The position numbers were made by a program, and so were the translations under genes. DNA of 64,000 bases from Candidatus Pseudobacter hemicellulosilyticus. Its GTDB lineage: Bacteria > Bacteroidota > Bacteroidia > Chitinophagales > Chitinophagaceae. The stretch's first letter is position 1. The number at the start of each line of letters is the position of its first letter. The notes below the pieces were generated by a model that made no database searches, was not told where the DNA came from, and saw only the letters and a list, made by a program, of their open reading frames with translations. Below are positions 27,298-35,032 of this stretch, in pieces. The DNA lies in assembly GCA_029202545.1 (NCBI GenBank), contig CP119311.1:6076001-6140000 (forward strand), in the 5' to 3' direction.

Positions 27298-27893
27298 TGA
27301 AACTGATCTTCGCCACCAATAACGCCCATAAGGTTACCGAGATCCAGGCCGCCATTGGCCACCAGCTGGAAGTGGTCAGCCTGCAGCAGGCAGGCATCGA
27401 TATAGATATCCCCGAGCCTTACAATACCCTCGAAGAAAATGCCCGGACCAAATCACAGACCATCCACCAGCTCACCGGCCAGCACTGTTTCAGCGAGGAT
27501 ACAGGCCTGGAGGTGACTGCCCTCAACGGCGAGCCCGGCGTAAAAAGCGCCCGTTATGCAGGGGAAGACAGGGCTTTTTCGAATAATATTGATAAATTGT
27601 TGACAAAGCTGGACAACCAGGAGGACCGGTCCGCCCGCTTCCGTACGGTTATCTCGCTGATATGGAACGGACAGGAGCATTTATTTGAAGGGATCTGTGA
27701 AGGAACCATCCTCCGCAATCCCATTGGCGACGGCGGTTTTGGTTATGATCCTGTTTTTGTACCCACCGGCAGCAACCGCAGCTTTGGGGAAATGAGCATG
27801 GAAGAAAAGAACCGCTACAGCCACCGTAAAAAAGCAGCCGTCAAACTGGTTGCGTTTTTGCAGGAAGCCCTGGTTAGTGGTAAGGTCTCGTGA
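27294..27893 (+). CDS. rdgB: XTP/dITP diphosphatase (RdgB/HAM1 family)
   Basis: This house-cleaning enzyme hydrolyses ITP, dITP and XTP to monophosphates, keeping deaminated purines out of DNA and RNA. The 199-aa protein starts MMKLIFATNNAHKVTEIQ, has SEDTGLEVTALNGEPGVKSA with the catalytic acidic residues, and ends with GFGYDPVFVP and a SHRKKA block, all standard for the family. The ATG at 27294 overlaps the TGA of the preceding gene. Confidence 0.96.
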   Translation: MMKLIFATNNAHKVTEIQAAIGHQLEVVSLQQAGIDIDIPEPYNTLEENARTKSQTIHQLTGQHCFSEDTGLEVTALNGEPGVKSARYAGEDRAFSNNIDKLLTKLDNQEDRSARFRTVISLIWNGQEHLFEGICEGTILRNPIGDGGFGYDPVFVPTGSNRSFGEMSMEEKNRYSHRKKAAVKLVAFLQEALVSGKVS

Positions 27894-28024
27894 CCAGCGA
27901 TCAACTTTTCAACAACCTTAACGTATCCCTGTAAACAAAAAACCAAAAAAACCTGAACACCAGAAGCAACGATACCACTACCGAATCCGACTTAATTAGT
28001 GGATGTATTGCGGGAGACCGGCGA

Positions 28025-28531
28025 ATGCAGGAAGAGCTGTACCGCCGTTTCTCGCCCAAGATGTATGCGGTATGCCTGCGTTATGCCAATAACCCGAATG
28101 ACGCGCAGGACCTGCTGCAGGAAGGCTTTATCAAAGTATTCAGGAACCTTCACCGGTTCAGGGCCGAAGGATCTTTTGAAGGCTGGATGCGCCGGGTATT
28201 TGTCAATACCTCCATTGAGCATTACCGGAAAAAATCCGCCCACCTGGCCACCGTGAGTGAGAAAGAAGAGAATACCATTGAGGACATGGATGTCACGGCG
28301 CTGGATCAACTGGCGGAGAAGGACATTGTAGCCATTATCCAGGAATTATCACCCGGTTACCGCACCGTGTTTAACCTCTACGTAGTGGAAGGTTATTCGC
28401 ATAAAGAGATCGGGGAAATGCTGGGCATCAGTGAAGGGACCAGCAAATCCCAGCTGGCAAGGGCCAAAGGCATCTTACAGAAAAAGATCTCACAATATTT
28501 GAGCGATACGCAGAAATCATATACCCGCTAA
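28025..28531 (+). CDS. ECF-type RNA polymerase sigma factor
   Basis: A sigma-70 family factor with only regions 2 and 4. Region 2 is seen in YANNPNDAQDLLQEGFIKVF and EGWMRRVFVN, and region 4 in LSPGYRTVFNLYVVEGYSHK followed by EIGEMLGISEGTSKSQLARA. The ATG at 28025 gives 168 aa. However, the in-frame sequence upstream (SDLISGCIAGDRR) is normal family sequence, and there is no ATG before the stop, so translation may begin at a CTG at 27953. The next gene follows after one base and looks like its anti-sigma partner. Confidence 0.92.
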   Translation: MQEELYRRFSPKMYAVCLRYANNPNDAQDLLQEGFIKVFRNLHRFRAEGSFEGWMRRVFVNTSIEHYRKKSAHLATVSEKEENTIEDMDVTALDQLAEKDIVAIIQELSPGYRTVFNLYVVEGYSHKEIGEMLGISEGTSKSQLARAKGILQKKISQYLSDTQKSYTR

Positions 28532-28532
28532 C

Positions 28533-29411
28533 ATGCCACGGACTGTACAACATATTCTAAGCAATCTCGAAGTAACGCCGCCTGCCGGTGACTGGCAGCA
28601 GCTGGCCAGCCGATTAGATGCCGAATATGATCCGGTGGACACCGTTTTTGCCCAAAAGCTGGAACAATGGGAAACCCTCCCGCCGCCTGCTTTATGGTCC
28701 GCCATCAGCGAGGCCCTGGACGCTCCCGCTTTAAAAAAAAGACCAGCCCGCATTTTTGCGCTACCCTTTCTCCGTAAGGTGGCAGTAGCCGTTCTGGTAC
28801 TGGCCATACTGACCATGGGCGCCCGCTTCCTGATGACTTCCGGCACTGATCCCGCAGCACCGGCAACAGCCATCAGCACTTCGCCCATACCACAGGCCCA
28901 GGCCGCCACACCGGCAATGCCGCCCATTGCCGCACCGGATCCCGGTACCCCGCAAAAGCAGGTACGTACAACAGCCAGGCACACCACTGCACCTGCAGAT
29001 TCCGATAACGAAACGGCCACCCAATACGCCAACGAGATCATCAATGACCTGCGCGCTACCGATACCCGTTCAGCCGCTGCCAGTCTGCCGGCAGCCCAAC
29101 CGATCAATGTGCAGGCGCAGCCCATGCGCGACCGGTCCGGCCAGCTGGTCATGGACCGGAGCCTGCTCACCTCTCCCGGCGCCAACTATGTAGTGGTCAC
29201 AGGCCCCAACGGCCAGCAGACCCGCCTCTCCAATAAGTTCCTGCCTATGCTGTCCGCCCTGAATGGCAACGCAGATAACAGCGGTACTGACAGCTGGAAA
29301 AAACGTTTTACCGAATGGCGCCATAAATTGATGCAGCAAGCTACCTTTGCTCCTTCCGCTACCAATTTCCTGGACATCCTGGAACTGAAGGAAATGATAG
29401 AGGATAAATAA
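28533..29411 (+). CDS. Probable anti-sigma factor, single membrane span
   Basis: A 292-aa protein one base after the sigma gene. The first 80 residues are soluble and acidic/helical (WQQLASRLDAEYDPVDTVFA, then WSAISEALDA). Residues about 83-103 form one membrane helix (VAVAVLVLAILTMGARFLM). A Pro/Ala/Thr-rich periplasmic linker and a C-terminal helical part follow. This topology and the gene order match sigma/anti-sigma pairs of Bacteroidota. No conserved ZAS or FecR motif is visible, so the role is inferred from context. Confidence 0.75.
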   Translation: MPRTVQHILSNLEVTPPAGDWQQLASRLDAEYDPVDTVFAQKLEQWETLPPPALWSAISEALDAPALKKRPARIFALPFLRKVAVAVLVLAILTMGARFLMTSGTDPAAPATAISTSPIPQAQAATPAMPPIAAPDPGTPQKQVRTTARHTTAPADSDNETATQYANEIINDLRATDTRSAAASLPAAQPINVQAQPMRDRSGQLVMDRSLLTSPGANYVVVTGPNGQQTRLSNKFLPMLSALNGNADNSGTDSWKKRFTEWRHKLMQQATFAPSATNFLDILELKEMIEDK

Positions 29412-29428
29412 CCTCATAATTCGACAAC

Positions 29429-29860
29429 ATGGCCCGCATCAAAATTTCACTCCCTGAACAGTTCAGCTTCACCACATTGATCCCCATCCGCATTACTGAT
29501 CTCAACTATGGCAGTCATGTGGGTAACGATACCATCCTTTCCCTCCTGCACGAAGCCCGCGCACAGTACCTGCAACACTATGGCTACAGCGAGCTGAGCA
29601 TGGCCGGCAAAGGACTGATCATGTCAGATGTGGGCATAGAATATAAAAAAGAACTTTTTTACGGCGACCAGCTGCAGGCTTCAGTTACAGCAGCTGAATT
29701 TTCCAAAATGTCCTTCGATGTGTATTATAAGCTGGAGAAAATAGTAGATGGACGCCCCATCCTGGTGGTCGCTGCTAAAACAGGCATGGTATGTTTTGAT
29801 TATACTACCAGGAAAATAGGAACAATGCCCCAGGAAGTAATAGAGAAATTACAGGGATAA
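29429..29860 (+). CDS. Acyl-CoA thioesterase-like protein (4HBT hotdog fold)
   Basis: A 143-aa hotdog-fold protein. The motif ITDLNYGSHVGNDTILSLLHEAR corresponds, in shorter pieces, to the 4HBT active-site loop and helix (Asp and Asn-Tyr near residue 25, Glu near 44). The strand KKELFYGDQLQASVTA follows. Family members hydrolyse acyl-CoA thioesters; the exact substrate cannot be told. It is 17 bp after the anti-sigma gene and convergent with aroE. Confidence 0.85.
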   Translation: MARIKISLPEQFSFTTLIPIRITDLNYGSHVGNDTILSLLHEARAQYLQHYGYSELSMAGKGLIMSDVGIEYKKELFYGDQLQASVTAAEFSKMSFDVYYKLEKIVDGRPILVVAAKTGMVCFDYTTRKIGTMPQEVIEKLQG

Positions 29861-29907
29861 AATACTTCGTCACGCTATAACGGGGAAATACATCCAATGC
29901 CGCCGGC

Positions 29908-30651
29908 TTATGGTTCGTTCCATATCCGCCAGCTCTCTTCCGCCTGTATCACCAGCATGTCCATACCATTCTTGACAGCTGCTCCCCTATCCGCCCCGCG
30001 TTGCAGGAACAGGGTCATAGCCGGGTTATAGACCAGGTCAAACAGGTAATGGGCGGGTGTCAGCGCAGCATAGGGCAGTTCCGGCGCATTGTCAACATTC
30101 GGATACATGCCCAGCGGCGTAGTATTTACGATCAGCGTATACTCTTTAACGATAAGCTCCGTCACCTGCTCATAGGAGAGTTGCCTGTTATTGCCAGGCG
30201 CAGGCGTACGGGATACTTCCAGGAATTCAATACCGTGTTTGCGCAGCACGTAGTGGATGGCTTTGGCAGCGCCGCCGGTACCCAGGACCAGGGCTTTCCG
30301 GTGTGCTGGCTGCAGGTATTGCAGGAGGGATTGTTCAAAACCGATCACATCCGTATTGAAGCCGGTCAGTTCACCGTTCCGGATGCGGATACAGTTGCAG
30401 GCGCCAATTTCCTGCACCACCTCGTTGCGGTGATGCAGGAAAGAGAGTACCTGTTCTTTATACGGGATCGTTACATTCAGGCCGTTCAGACCGGACTGTT
30501 GCGCCAGCACAGCGGTCAGCTCACTGATCTGCTGCAGCGGGAAATTTTCATATACGCAACCGGTGATCTGCTCCTGGTGGAACTTTTCCGTGAAGTAACG
30601 TTGGGAGAAAGAATGGCTCAGCGGGTAACCGATGAGGCCGAACCGTCTCAC
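29908..30651 (-). CDS. aroE: Shikimate dehydrogenase
   Basis: AroE reduces 3-dehydroshikimate to shikimate with NADPH in aromatic amino acid synthesis. The 247-aa product has GYPLSHSFS (substrate loop), GLNVTIPYKEQV with the catalytic Lys, NTDVIGFEQSL with the catalytic Asp, and the nucleotide-binding GTGGAAKAIHYVL. The start is GTG at 30651, sharing GTGA with the TGA of the upstream gene, so the two are translationally coupled. Confidence 0.96.
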   Translation of the reverse strand: MRRFGLIGYPLSHSFSQRYFTEKFHQEQITGCVYENFPLQQISELTAVLAQQSGLNGLNVTIPYKEQVLSFLHHRNEVVQEIGACNCIRIRNGELTGFNTDVIGFEQSLLQYLQPAHRKALVLGTGGAAKAIHYVLRKHGIEFLEVSRTPAPGNNRQLSYEQVTELIVKEYTLIVNTTPLGMYPNVDNAPELPYAALTPAHYLFDLVYNPAMTLFLQRGADRGAAVKNGMDMLVIQAEESWRIWNEP

Positions 30652-31424
30652 AGGAATTCAGCTTTATTGTCCAGGAAAAGATTGAAGGTATCTCCACGCA
30701 GGCCAATACGCATGGCTTCCAGGGGAATCACTTCGGTAGGAGCAATATTGCCCAGGTTCACATTGCAGCCCAGCAGTTCAATGAAATACAGCTGCTGTGC
30801 TTTCTGGGGTGCTTCCCAAAGGATCTTTTCGCCGGGGATCTGTGTCAGGATCTCCTGTACCAGGCCTTCCCGTACTTCACCGGTACCGCGGTAAATGCCC
30901 ACGTTACCTGCCTCGCGCGCCTCAGCGATCACGTAGGAGGAACCGGCATTCAACTCGGCACGCATCAGTTCAATCCATTTATAAGGGGGGATGATATGTG
31001 CTGCATCTTTGCTGCCCACTTCACTCAGCACCAGGCCGTGTTTGGTGAGCTTTTCAATATAACCACATTTTTCCGCATGCGGAATAGTGATGCTGCCGTC
31101 GCTTACTTCCATGTAGCTGATGCCAAACTCTTTGCACACGCTTACATAGTCATCAAACTGGTTGCGGATCAGGAAGGCCTCAAACAGGGTACCGCCGAAA
31201 TAGATAGGTACGCCGTATGACTGGTATACTTTGATCTTTTCTTTGAGGTTCGGAGTAACAAAAGAAGTACCGAATCCAAGTTTCACAATATCTACGTGAG
31301 GGCCGGAGATCTCCATGAAATTGTGCACTTCCGAGATGCTGAGTCCCTTATCCATAACCATGGTGACGCCATTGTCTCGGGGTTTTTGCGTCCTTTCGGG
31401 AATCTGGGAGAGATTGAAGTTCAT
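30648..31424 (-). CDS. Phosphosulfolactate synthase family protein (ComA-like)
   Basis: ComA adds sulfite to phosphoenolpyruvate, the first step toward coenzyme M in methanogens; homologues occur in bacteria and plants (Hsa32). The 258-aa TIM-barrel protein has GVTMVMDKGLSISEVHNF, VDIVKLGFGTSFVTPNLKEK, PIYFGGTLFEAFLIRNQ, MEVSDGSITIP and SSYVIAEAREAGNVGIY, all family blocks. It overlaps aroE by four bases. A role in sulfonate or sulfonolipid chemistry is possible but not shown here. Confidence 0.9.
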   Translation of the reverse strand: MNFNLSQIPERTQKPRDNGVTMVMDKGLSISEVHNFMEISGPHVDIVKLGFGTSFVTPNLKEKIKVYQSYGVPIYFGGTLFEAFLIRNQFDDYVSVCKEFGISYMEVSDGSITIPHAEKCGYIEKLTKHGLVLSEVGSKDAAHIIPPYKWIELMRAELNAGSSYVIAEAREAGNVGIYRGTGEVREGLVQEILTQIPGEKILWEAPQKAQQLYFIELLGCNVNLGNIAPTEVIPLEAMRIGLRGDTFNLFLDNKAEFL

Positions 31425-31461
31425 TCGCCTGGTTTTATTGATAGGAATTTCTAAACCGCCG

Positions 31462-31469
31462 CAAAAATA
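31462..31469 (-). promoter_or_regulatory. -7 element upstream of the comA-like/aroE pair
   Basis: The minus strand reads TATTTTTG, matching TAnnTTTG, 37 bp before the ComA-like start. A TTTG lies 24 bp further upstream, which is longer than the optimal 19-21 bp. The rest of the gap to 31682 shows no convincing gene. Confidence 0.45.
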
Positions 31470-31682
31470 AGAAAAGAATGAAGAAAGCCGCTACAAAGAT
31501 TCCACAACCGGTAGTAGTTAGCTTCCTGATACTGACCAGGAAACCAACCCTTCCGGCAATCGTTTCCGCGTTGATCGGTAACAATGACGGGGCTGTCCGG
31601 GCAACAATATATTGCGCCGATTTTAACGAATGATCCGGGTTAGAAATAAATTAGAATTTGCATCGGGACAAGCGGCGGACTA

Positions 31683-33101
31683 TTACGACTTGTTCTTTTT
31701 GAACCTGGCCAGCACCTCCACCACCAGCTGGTGTTGCAGGATGGCGGGATTCAATTCCACCATTTTCTTCAGTTGCCGGGGCGACTGACCCATGGCGTTT
31801 TCCAGTTGCAGCAAAGCTTCCTTGGTCTTACCCAGGGCCAGCAGTACAGCGCTCAGGTAGAAAATAAAAATGGGTTTCTGGTCCGTATTTTTCAGGGCGG
31901 CCATGATCTGCTCCAGCGCCTCTTCATAGAACTCGCCATGATACAGGCAGCGGATCAGGGCTTCCCAGCTGGATACATTCCGGGGACGCTGGTCCACCAC
32001 ATTGGAGAAAAACTGGATGGCTTCCTTGTAATTGCCCAGCTGCATGCGGCATTCGCCCATGGCCAGGTTGTATTCGGGCTGCAGGCGATGGATCTGCATA
32101 GCTGTTTCCAGCTGCTTAATAGCAGTACTCCACTGCCCTTCGTTCATATAGGTGCAGGCGATCTTATAATAGAGTTTGCTGTCCTCCTGGTTGAGGTGGG
32201 AAGCTTTGCGGTAATAGAAGCGGGCCTGTGCATAGTTCTTCATGCGGTCGTAGCAATGACCAATGGCCTCGTAGATCACATCCTCGGGACGGGATAGTTC
32301 CAGCACTTTTTCCAGTACTTCAATAGCATCCCTGAACTTGCGCAACCGGATATAGGCATCGCCCATATTGCGGTAGGCATAGTCAAATTTCTCATCAATG
32401 ACTACGGCGTATTTATAAGCATCAATGGCTTTTTCGTACAGCTTCAGTCCCTGGTAGGCAGCGGCCAGGTTGAACCAGGCCAGTTCACTGTAGGGATATT
32501 CGTCAATGATCTGGTTGTGCAGGCGGATGCTTTCTTCATTGCGACCGGTAAAATCGGTCCAGAAGCAGATCTTGTACAGGGCCTCTTCATTATTGGGGTC
32601 CTGTTCCAGGATGAGCTTCAGGCAATCAAATATCTTATCAAATTCTTCGTAATCATCATATACATCGGCCAGCTCAAACAGCATTTCAATACGCTCCTGT
32701 CCGCCAAACAGCTCCAGGGCGTTTTCCAGCAGGGCAACGGCCTTATCCTGCTGGTCCAGGGCCAGGTAGGCGTCTGTTTTCAGGATATACAGGTTGATAT
32801 CCTGGCTGTCCAGCAACTCGGCATGACCGAGGATCTCCAGCGCTTCCCGGTATTGACGGGTGGCAATCAGCAGATCGGCCTTCTTGATCAGGAGAATAGA
32901 GGAATATGGATATTGTTCAATCCCAAGTTCAGCAGCTTCCAGGGCCTGCTGCAGGTCTTCCTCATCATCAAAATAATCTATGATCTTCTCAAATGAGTCT
33001 TCATCCAGGAAAGAGTGACTGCGGCCGGCTTTCAGATTCTGGAACTGCTTCACTAACTCCCTGACTTCTTCGTTGTTCTGACGCGATGGGTTGTCTCTCA
33101 T
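31683..33101 (-). CDS. Tetratricopeptide repeat protein
   Basis: A 472-aa soluble protein made almost wholly of TPR units, for example SILLIKKADLLIATRQYREA, LAWFNLAAAYQGLKLYEKAI, DYAYRNMGDAYIRLRKFRDA and LYYKIACTYMNEGQWSTAIK. TPRs mediate protein-protein contact; there is no catalytic domain. The start at 33101 (MRDNPSRQNNEEVRELVKQF) is preferred over a non-ATG codon 17 residues upstream. It stands alone and the partner is unknown. Confidence 0.9.
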   Translation of the reverse strand: MRDNPSRQNNEEVRELVKQFQNLKAGRSHSFLDEDSFEKIIDYFDDEEDLQQALEAAELGIEQYPYSSILLIKKADLLIATRQYREALEILGHAELLDSQDINLYILKTDAYLALDQQDKAVALLENALELFGGQERIEMLFELADVYDDYEEFDKIFDCLKLILEQDPNNEEALYKICFWTDFTGRNEESIRLHNQIIDEYPYSELAWFNLAAAYQGLKLYEKAIDAYKYAVVIDEKFDYAYRNMGDAYIRLRKFRDAIEVLEKVLELSRPEDVIYEAIGHCYDRMKNYAQARFYYRKASHLNQEDSKLYYKIACTYMNEGQWSTAIKQLETAMQIHRLQPEYNLAMGECRMQLGNYKEAIQFFSNVVDQRPRNVSSWEALIRCLYHGEFYEEALEQIMAALKNTDQKPIFIFYLSAVLLALGKTKEALLQLENAMGQSPRQLKKMVELNPAILQHQLVVEVLARFKKNKS

Positions 33102-33372
33102 GTAGAAGTATAATGGTTTATGTAAAATACCCTTTTGGCGCTGCGCATCCAATTTTTGTTATTGACAGTGTTGATAACCCTTTTGTTAAGGTACTGGGGA
33201 ACAGGCTCTACAGGGGCGCTACCATAGTATAACAATAAATCCGGGGCCTTGTGCAACATTTTTAGAAAAAAGAGGATCATTTTTATGGAATCTGTAACTT
33301 TTGATCATCTTAAGCGTTAAAGGAATATTAAGGTTTGGGATAAACGGTTAAAGAATTCCAAATAATTTTATA

Positions 33373-33380
33373 TATTTTTG
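33373..33380 (+). promoter_or_regulatory. -7 element of a small exported protein gene
   Basis: TATTTTTG matches TAnnTTTG. It overlaps the in-frame TTG at 33378, so translation cannot reasonably begin there, and it places the RNA start near 33387. Confidence 0.5.
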
Positions 33381-33422
33381 CGTTTAATTATGCAGGCAAA
33401 CTCTACGCTAAAACTTAACCAC

Positions 33423-33776
33423 ATGCTTAAAAAGTCCATCATCAGTTGCGCGATGATCGGGGTGGTAGCGCTTGCATTGGCCAGTAGTGGAGGAGGTGAT
33501 AAGAAGCGGGCAAATACACCATTAAAGCCGGAGTTCACCCCCATCAGAACGACCAATGGCTTCACCCTGAAGGCAGGTCCTTCCTACACAGGTAGCCAGG
33601 TCTTAGGATCTGAGCGTTCCAGGAACTACCTGACTTTTAAATCGCTTATTACCTATGAACAAGGTAACAAGGTAATTATCCTGCCCAGTTCGGTCAAGGT
33701 AAATACCACTATCAAGCCTTCCTTGGGTAAATCCAACCTGAATGTAGTAGACCTCAAGTTCAGGTTACGTAAGTAA
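33423..33776 (+). CDS. Small exported protein, unknown function
   Basis: A 117-aa protein with an N-terminal export signal (MLKKSIISCAMIGVVALALA) followed by SSGGGDKKRAN and a beta-rich body containing TLKAGPSYTGSQVLGSE and VIILPSSVKVN. In-frame starts at 33390 (ATG) or 33378 (TTG) exist. The ATG at 33423 gives the clean signal peptide and lies downstream of the promoter box. No family is recognised. Confidence 0.7.
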   Translation: MLKKSIISCAMIGVVALALASSGGGDKKRANTPLKPEFTPIRTTNGFTLKAGPSYTGSQVLGSERSRNYLTFKSLITYEQGNKVIILPSSVKVNTTIKPSLGKSNLNVVDLKFRLRK

Positions 33777-33811
33777 TTGTTTCTCAAACTTTTTTACTGT
33801 AATCATCCGCA

Positions 33812-34468
33812 TTACATGCGGATATTTTTGCTTTCATCATACGTCAGCTCCCGATAGCCTGTCTTGGGGATATCGAACCGGGAAGCGGGGACGGGATTGA
33901 GATTGATCCTGGAGACCGTGTATTTGATGGTCAGCGGGCCCTGTACCAGTTCATATTCCAAAGGCAACCCGTTCAGGCTCCTGAACTGGTAATCATATTC
34001 TTTATTCTCCGGGATGATCTCCTTGGTATAATACACAGAAAAGCTGGTCCCATCGCTTAGTTTGGCGGTAGCCTTGGTACAGGTGTAACCGGCAATGGTC
34101 TTGGTTTCCTTGGTATCTGTAAAGGAGATGCCGTTGTAGCGTTTATTCTTTTCGGCCCAGTTGGCAGCTGTCATGCGGATCAGCAGCTTCTGACCGCTCA
34201 CTTCCCGCAATACTACGGAACTGCCGGTCTTGGAATCATGGATGGTAGTGGAGGAGAACAGGGCGCTGGTCATCTCAGAACGGCTCATATTGCCTTTGAG
34301 GTAAACAGTAGCACTGGAGCCGTCAAAAGCGTCAGCGATCTTGGGATCGGCGTTGCCGGTGGAAATACTGGCGTCATAGACCAGCGTAAGCTCGGAAACT
34401 TTCCGTTGCGCGTTGGCCACCCAGGCCACCAGAAGCGCTGCTACCAATAAAACAGGATACTTTTTCAT
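33812..34468 (-). CDS. Exported protein, DUF4412/GLPGLI-like
   Basis: A 218-aa protein with a signal peptide (KYPVLLVAALLVAWVANAQ) and a beta-rich mature part. Motifs such as LRMTAANWAEKNKRYNGISF-like text (LIRMTAANWAEKNKR) and TIAGYTCTKATAKLSDG resemble exported Bacteroidota proteins with a -IAGYxCxKA- core. Function is unknown. It converges with the small exported gene at 33423. Confidence 0.75.
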   Translation of the reverse strand: MKKYPVLLVAALLVAWVANAQRKVSELTLVYDASISTGNADPKIADAFDGSSATVYLKGNMSRSEMTSALFSSTTIHDSKTGSSVVLREVSGQKLLIRMTAANWAEKNKRYNGISFTDTKETKTIAGYTCTKATAKLSDGTSFSVYYTKEIIPENKEYDYQFRSLNGLPLEYELVQGPLTIKYTVSRINLNPVPASRFDIPKTGYRELTYDESKNIRM

Positions 34469-34677
34469 GTACTGTTGCTATAGGTTGATCATTGTACTTC
34501 AAAAAGACGTGCCTAAACCTTTTAAAGTTGCCTAAAGTACTGAAAAAGCGGTGATTGCCCCAGTGTTTCCGCTGATATTTAACAGAATGGTCTTAAAAAT
34601 GACCTGAAAAGGCCGGAACAGCCCTTCCCGCCTGCATCTCTCCTGATCCGTCAAAGTTGTTACACCGTCATTTTCCG

Positions 34678-34974
34678 GGCTACCAGCCTATGGTTCGGCC
34701 CAAAAAACAAAAAGAACTGCGTTATTCCAGACCAGTAACAACAGCAGGCAATGGGACAGCTTTACGGGTAACCAGCCTATGGTTCGTCCAAAAAACAAAA
34801 AGAACTGCGTTATTCCAGCGCCAGTGACAACAACAGGCAGCGGGACAGCTATACGGGCTACCAGCCTATTGGTTCGTCCAAAAAAATAGAAAGAACTGTG
34901 TTATTCCAGACCAGTAACAACAACAGGCAACGGGACAGCTATACGGGCTACCAGCCTATGGTTCGTCCAAAAAC
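34678..34974. repeat. Tandem array of an 89-bp unit (about 3.4 copies)
   Basis: ACCAGCCTAT recurs at 34682, 34771, 34860 and 34950, giving periods of 89, 89 and 90 bp. Each unit contains a GGTTCGTCCAAAAAA element (GGTTCGGCCC in the first), then AAAGAACTGCGTTATTCCAG, then a GTAACAAC/GGGACAGC part. The last copy runs into the yidC terminator. No frame is coding. The same short element recurs at 43776-43965 and 44616-44742. Confidence 0.9.
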
Positions 34975-35004
34975 AAAAAAGGCTGCACCGTTACCGATGC
35001 AGCC
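34971..35004 (-). terminator. Rho-independent terminator of yidC
   Basis: GGCTGCA (34981-34987) pairs with TGCAGCC (34998-35004); on the minus strand this is followed by TTTTTTGTTT. It lies 28 bp after the yidC stop and its A-run is shared with the final repeat unit. Confidence 0.85.
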
Positions 35005-35032
35005 TCTATAAGTTGTTGGCGAAATGCTTCGC

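Noticed and set aside
31478..31635. A 51-codon plus-strand frame starting MKKAATKIPQP
   Set aside because: It lies in the promoter region of the ComA-like gene, has no signal or domain, and its composition looks like chance.
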